Part shown: positions 59,405-64,000 of the stretch, one piece after another
Numbering within the stretch: the first letter of the stretch is position 1
How the letters are laid out: every line of letters starts with the position of its first letter
From: Zea mays
Taxonomy: Eukaryota > Streptophyta > Magnoliopsida > Poales > Poaceae
Direction: 5' to 3'
Assembly: GCF_902167145.1 (NCBI RefSeq)
Contig: NC_050096.1
Coordinates: 272,326,622 to 272,390,621 of the forward strand
Length of the DNA: 64,000 nt
Translations under genes and position numbers: made by a program
The notes under the pieces: model-generated
What the model was told of the DNA's origin: nothing
What the model saw: the letters and a program-made list of their open reading frames with translations, nothing else
Databases searched by the model: none

Positions 59405-59422
59405 TGGCGCGCCAGGTAGGGG
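59405..59422 (+). other. primer binding site, tRNA-Arg type
   Basis: TGGCGCGCCAGGTAGGGG two bases after the LTR end. Complementary to the 3' end of a plant tRNA-Arg (…CCCCTACCTGGCGCGCCA). Confidence 0.8.
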
Positions 59423-59462
59423 CCTGCTGCGTGCTGACGAATAGCTCCCCGTCAAGCTCCAG

Positions 59463-62400
59463 ATGGGCAGTCTCCAGCAACCTCTCCGGCCCGGGACGGT
59501 GCTTCGTTTCGGGGCTCTCGAGTTCATGTCCTTCGACGGCAGCTACGACATGATACTTCTTCCACCGCCGTGCGACCACGACAATGGCGGCCGACAACCC
59601 GCCCGCCGGCGGCGGAATCGACGACGTCTTCCCCGCGTGGTGGAAGAGCTATATTTGGGCTCGCTCCGTTCTCTCCCCCGCCAACGGAGGGGAAGGCGGA
59701 GCCGTCAAGGCCAGACGGGAGGCCACGCTTCGCCGGCCGTCGAGCGAATCGACGCCTCCGACGCCCCGACGGAAGGCACGCCGGACATCGACCTCGCGTT
59801 CAAGACGGAGGCAAGCGCCGTCCCCCCGCGGCACGATGACCCCGAGCAAGAAGACGACGCCGGCGCGCTCGCGGAAAGCCTGCAGGACGTCACCCTCGAA
59901 CCAGAGATGACGGCGCAACCAGTCCCCGATGTGACTACGTCGCTCCTCGTCGACCAAAAGGTAACGACTGACTCCCATCTTGCGTCATTTCGACTCGGCC
60001 TCAACCCGCCAAACGACCTCGTTTTGGCGGGCGCCCTCATTGAGGCGAGTGCAACCCCACTGAGGTTCTGTATGCGATCGCCTTGGGACCGACTGACGGA
60101 CGTCTCGACCTACGGGCCCTCTGGGTCCGAGGAAGATGACGACCCCAGCATCGGTTGGGATTTCTCCGGACTTGGCAACCCCAGTGCCGTGCGTGACTTC
60201 ATGGCTGCATGTGACTACTGTCTGTCCGACTGTTCCGATGGAAGCCGCAGCCTTGGCGACGAGAGCAGCGGCCCAAGCCGCGAATGTTTCCACATCGAGC
60301 TAGGGAATCCCACCGAAGGCAACCATCTTGGCATGCCGGAGGATGGTGATCTCCCTAGGTCGGTGCCTCGCGCTGACATCCCACGGGAGCTAGCTGTGGT
60401 CCCCGCTCCGGCGGGGGGTTACGACCCACAACTCGAGCAAGTCCGCGAGGCGCAGGCCAGGCTCAATGAGGGAACGGGAGCGCTTGAGCCGATCCGTCGG
60501 GACGTCGGACAGGCATGGGTGGGCCAACCCCTGGCCGGAGAAATACGTCATCTGCCCCAAGGTCTCCAGCACCGCGTCGCCAACGACGTCAGGATCAGGC
60601 CGCCGCCCGCATCCAGCGGGGTCGGTCAGAACCTGGCAACCGCAGCAATGCTCATCCGCGCGATGCCGGAGCCGTCAACCACCGAGGGTCGGCGGATCCA
60701 AGGAGAACTCAAGAATCTCCTGGAAGGCGCCGCGGCCCGGCGGGCCGAGAGCACTGCATCCCGAAGGCAAGGATATCCCTCGGAACCTCATGCCGCGACT
60801 TCCCGATTCATGCGGGAAGCCTCGGTCTACACCGGGCGCACGCGCAACACCGCGCCTGCGGCCCCGGGCCACCTCGGCAACGAGCACCATCGACGCGACC
60901 GTCGGGCTCACCTCGACGAAAGGGTGCGCCGAGGCTATCACCCCAGGCGTGGGGGACGTTACGACAGCGGGGAGGATCGGAGTCCTTCGCCCGAACCACC
61001 CGGTCCGCAGGCTTTCAGTCGGGCCATCCGACGGGCGCCATTCCCGACCCGGTTCCGACCCCCGACTACTATCGTAAAGTACTCGGGGGAAACGAGACCG
61101 GAGCTGTGGCTCGCGGACTACCGCCTTGCCTGCCAACTGGGTGGAACCGACGACGACAACCTCATCATCCGCAACCTCCCCCTGTTCCTCTCCGACACTG
61201 CTCGTGCCTGGTTGGAGCACCTGCCTCCGGGGCAGATTTCCAACTGGGACGACTTGGTCCAAGCCTTCGCTGGCAATTTCCAGGGCACATACGTGCGCCC
61301 CGGGAATTCCTGGGACCTTCGAAGCTGCCGGCAACAGCCGGGGGAGTCGCTCCGGGACTACATCCGGCGATTCTCGAAGCAGCGCACCGAGCTGCCCAAC
61401 ATCACCGACTCGGATGTCATCGGCGCGTTCCTCGCCGGCACCACTTGCCGCGACCTGGTGAGCAAGCTGGGTCGCAAAACCCCCACCAGGGCGAGCGAGC
61501 TGATGGACATCGCCACCAAGTTCGCCTCTGGCCAGGAGGCGGTCGAGGCTATCTTCCGAAAGGACAAGCAGCCCCAGGGCCGCCCGTCGGAAGAAGCTCC
61601 CGAGACGTCTGCTCCGTGCGGCGCCAAGAAGAAAGGCAAGAAGAAGTCGCAATCGAAACGCGACGCCGCAGACGCGGACCTTGTCGCCGCCGCCGAGTAT
61701 AAGAACCCTCGGAAGCCCCCCGGAGGTGCAAACCTCTTCGACAAGATGCTCAAGGAGCCGTGCCCCTACCATCAGGGGCCCGTCAAGCACACCCTCGAGG
61801 AGTGCATTATGCTTCGGCGTCATTTCCACAGGGCCGGGCCACCCGCCGAGGGTGGCAGGGCCCACGACGACGACAAGAACGAAGAACACCCAGCAGGGGG
61901 GTTCCCCGAGGTCCGCGACTGCTTCATGATCTATGGAGGGCATGCGGCGAACACCTCGGCTCGGCACCGCAAACAAGAGCGCCGGGAGGTCTGCTCGGTG
62001 AAGGTGGCGGCGCCAGTCTACCTAGACTGGTCCGACAAGCCCATCACTTTCGACCGAGCCGACCACCCCGACCATGTGCCGAGCCCGGGGAAATACCCGC
62101 TCGTCGTCGACCCCGTTGTCGGCAATGTCAGGCTCACCAAGGTCCTGATGGACGGGGGCAGCTGCCTCAACATCATCTACGCCGAGACCCTCAAGCTCCT
62201 GCGCGTCGATCCGTCCTCCGTCCGAGCAGGCGCTGCGCCCTTCCACGGGATCATCCCTGGGAAGCGCGTCCAGCCCCTCGGGCGACTCGACCTCCCAGTC
62301 TGCTTCGGGACACCCTCCAACTTCCGAAGGGAGACCCTGACGTTCGAAGTGGTCGGGTTCCGAGGAACCTACCACGCCGTGTTAGGGAGGCCATGCTACG

Positions 62401-62711
62401 CGAAGTTCATGGCCGTCCCCAACTACACCTACCTGAAGCTCAAGATGCCGGGCCGCAACGGGGTCATCACCGTCGGCCCCACGTACAAACACGCGTTCGA
62501 ATGCGACGTGGAGTGCGTGGAGTACGCCGAGGCCCTCGCCGAGTCCGAGGCCCTCATCGCCGACCTGGAGAACCTCTCCAAGGAGGTCCCAGACGTGAAG
62601 CGCCATGCCGGCAACTTCGAGCCAGCGGAGACGGTCAAGGCCGTCCCCCTCGACCCCAGTGGCGACACCACCAAGCAGATCCGGATCGGTTCCGGGCTCG
62701 ACCCCAAATAG
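59463..62711 (+). CDS. gag-protease polyprotein of the Huck-like element
   Basis: 1,082-codon frame. N-terminal ~350 residues are low-conservation and acidic. Retrotrans_gag domain at about residues 530-700 (WLADYRLACQLGG, ARAWLEHLPPGQI, LRDYIRRFSKQRTELP). A Tat-type zinc-knuckle-like C-x2-H ... H-x4-C lies near 765 (CPYHQGPVKHTLEEC). Protease at about 880-990 has the active site LMDGGS, i.e. D-G-G, common in Tat elements. The frame ends at TAG (62709-62711); pol continues in the same frame. Start is uncertain: an ATG at 59584 in another frame opens MAADNPPAGGGIDDVFP, which looks like a better gag start and would need a frameshift near 59690-59740 to reach this frame. Confidence 0.75.
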   Translation: MGSLQQPLRPGTVLRFGALEFMSFDGSYDMILLPPPCDHDNGGRQPARRRRNRRRLPRVVEELYLGSLRSLPRQRRGRRSRQGQTGGHASPAVERIDASDAPTEGTPDIDLAFKTEASAVPPRHDDPEQEDDAGALAESLQDVTLEPEMTAQPVPDVTTSLLVDQKVTTDSHLASFRLGLNPPNDLVLAGALIEASATPLRFCMRSPWDRLTDVSTYGPSGSEEDDDPSIGWDFSGLGNPSAVRDFMAACDYCLSDCSDGSRSLGDESSGPSRECFHIELGNPTEGNHLGMPEDGDLPRSVPRADIPRELAVVPAPAGGYDPQLEQVREAQARLNEGTGALEPIRRDVGQAWVGQPLAGEIRHLPQGLQHRVANDVRIRPPPASSGVGQNLATAAMLIRAMPEPSTTEGRRIQGELKNLLEGAAARRAESTASRRQGYPSEPHAATSRFMREASVYTGRTRNTAPAAPGHLGNEHHRRDRRAHLDERVRRGYHPRRGGRYDSGEDRSPSPEPPGPQAFSRAIRRAPFPTRFRPPTTIVKYSGETRPELWLADYRLACQLGGTDDDNLIIRNLPLFLSDTARAWLEHLPPGQISNWDDLVQAFAGNFQGTYVRPGNSWDLRSCRQQPGESLRDYIRRFSKQRTELPNITDSDVIGAFLAGTTCRDLVSKLGRKTPTRASELMDIATKFASGQEAVEAIFRKDKQPQGRPSEEAPETSAPCGAKKKGKKKSQSKRDAADADLVAAAEYKNPRKPPGGANLFDKMLKEPCPYHQGPVKHTLEECIMLRRHFHRAGPPAEGGRAHDDDKNEEHPAGGFPEVRDCFMIYGGHAANTSARHRKQERREVCSVKVAAPVYLDWSDKPITFDRADHPDHVPSPGKYPLVVDPVVGNVRLTKVLMDGGSCLNIIYAETLKLLRVDPSSVRAGAAPFHGIIPGKRVQPLGRLDLPVCFGTPSNFRRETLTFEVVGFRGTYHAVLGRPCYAKFMAVPNYTYLKLKMPGRNGVITVGPTYKHAFECDVECVEYAEALAESEALIADLENLSKEVPDVKRHAGNFEPAETVKAVPLDPSGDTTKQIRIGSGLDPK

Positions 62712-64000
62712 GAAGCAGTGCTCGTCGACTTTCTCCGCGCAAACGCCGACGTCTTCGCGTGGAGTCCCTCGGACATGCCCGGCATACCGAGGGATGTCGC
62801 CGAGCACTCGCTGGATATTCGGGCCGGAGCCCGACCCGTAAGGCAGCCTCTGCGCCGATTCGACGAGGAGAAGCGCAGAGCGATTGGCGAAGAGATCCAC
62901 AAGCTAATGGCGGCAGGGTTCATCAAAGAGGTATCCCATCCCGAATGGCTTGCCAACCCTGTGCTTGTGAGGAAGAAAGGGGGGAAATGGCGGATGTGTG
63001 TAGACTACACTGGTCTCAACAAAGCATGTCCGAAGGTTCCCTACCCTCTCCCTCGCATCGACCAAATCGTGGATTCCACTGCTGGGTGCGAAACCCTGTC
63101 CTTCCTCGATGCCTACTCGGGGTATCACCAGATCCGGATGAAAGAGTCCGACCAGCTCGCGACTTCTTTCATCACGCCGTTCGGCATGTACTGCTACGTC
63201 ACCATGCCGTTCGGCCTGAGGAATGCAGGCGCGACGTACCAGCGGTGCATGAACCATGTGTTCGGCGAACACATCGGTCGCACAGTCGAGGCCTACGTCG
63301 ATGACATCGTAGTCAAGACACGGAAGGCTCCCAACCTCCTCTCCGACCTTGAAGTGACATTCCGGTGTCTCAAGGCGAAAGGAGTCAAGCTTAATCCTGA
63401 GAAGTGTGTCTTCGGGGTGCCCCGAGGCATGCTCCTAGGGTTCATCGTCTCTGAGCGAGGCATCGAGGCCAACCCGGAGAAGATCGCGGCCATCACCAGC
63501 ATGGGGCCCATCAAGGACTTAAAGGGGGTACAGAGGGTCATGGGATGCCTCGCGGCCCTGAGCCGCTTCATCTCACGCCTCGGCGAAAGAGGTCTGCCTC
63601 TGTACCGCCTCTTAAGGAAAGCCGAGTGTTTCGTTTGGACCCCTGAGGCCGAGGAAGCCCTCGGCAACCTAAAGGCGCTCCTTACAAAGGCGCCAGTCTT
63701 GGTGCCGCCGGCGGACGGAGAAACCCTCTTGGTCTACGTCGCCGCGACCACTCAGGTGGTTAGCGCCGCGATTGTGGTCGAAAGGCAGGAGGAAGGGCAT
63801 ACATTGCCCGTTCAGAGGCCGGTTTACTTCATCAGCGAAGTGCTGTCCGAGACTAAGATCCGCTACCCACAAGTTCAAAAGCTGCTGTATGCTGTGATCC
63901 TGACGAGGCGGAAGCTACGACACTACTTCGAGTCCCATCCGGTGACTGTGGTGTCATCCTTCCCCCTGGGGGAGATCATCCAGTGCCGAGAGGCCTCGGG
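62712..64000 (+). CDS. pol (RT and RNase H start) of the Huck-like element, partial
   Basis: Open in the same frame as gag-protease after one amber codon, and runs off the window. RT motifs: KWRMCVDYTGLNKACPK, LSFLDAYSGYHQI, FGLRNAGATYQR and catalytic YVDDIVVK at 63295-63318. RNase H begins near 63730 (LLVYVAATTQVVSAAIV, PVYFISEVLSE). Integrase should lie beyond 64000. Whether RT is expressed depends on readthrough of the amber codon or on splicing; as read it is either a readthrough gag-pol or a copy inactivated by a point mutation. Confidence 0.85.

Noticed and set aside
59570..63304. Large alternative-frame ORFs over gag-pol (e.g. 395, 433, 514 codons)
   Set aside because: High-GC third positions keep shadow frames open; gag, protease and RT motifs lie only in the 59463 frame.

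Overview
The window is plant nuclear DNA, most probably from maize or a close Zea relative. The one clear host protein gene is an intact TCP transcription factor that I recognise as teosinte branched1 (tb1), at 4318-5448 on the + strand. The large repeats around it are grass types: Tat-lineage Ty3/gypsy elements (Huck-like and Grande-like), a long En/Spm-type CACTA element, a LARD-like LTR element, MITEs and a LINE tail. No bacterial-style operon, CRISPR array, tRNA or rRNA gene was seen.

Layout. 1-2242: 5' end of a decayed minus-strand Tat-type retrotransposon (leader, PBS, LTR). 2243-4317: tb1 upstream region with a CT microsatellite. 4318-5448: tb1. 5449-16242: AT-rich intergenic DNA with small elements only: a MULE-type MITE with perfect 9-bp TSD, Stowaway and Tourist-like MITEs, and a 5'-truncated LINE. 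16243-16909: a tiny internally deleted copia element. 17219-24233: a young minus-strand LARD-like LTR element with almost identical 2.64-kb LTRs and no genes. 25727-47983: a CACTA element whose left tip is lost. 28060-38400: a Grande-like retrotransposon lying inside the CACTA transposase gene, its 5' end deleted. 47984-57606: old LTR fragments without genes. 57607-64000: 5' LTR, gag-protease and the start of pol of a Huck-like element, cut by the window end.

How the parts work together. The CACTA carries two divergent genes: a TNP2-type transposase (minus) and a TnpA-position gene ending in a Ulp1/C48-type cysteine protease (plus). They diverge from a nearly perfect palindrome whose two TATA boxes sit symmetrically about its centre and which is built from the same motif as the terminal repeats. 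Between the promoter and the protease gene the element holds a captured B3-domain-like host gene fragment arranged as two tandem ~650-bp inverted repeats, which if transcribed would form hairpin RNA. Both CACTA genes are broken (stops, one frameshift, the Grande insertion).

The Grande-like element carries, antisense to its own pol, an apparently intact four-exon gene (Transposase_28-type, 1008 codons after splicing) and a short acidic ORF with its own TATA box, separated by an 81-bp tandem array containing CACGTG motifs. These antisense genes, the B3 hairpin and the symmetric promoter are the most unusual features here.
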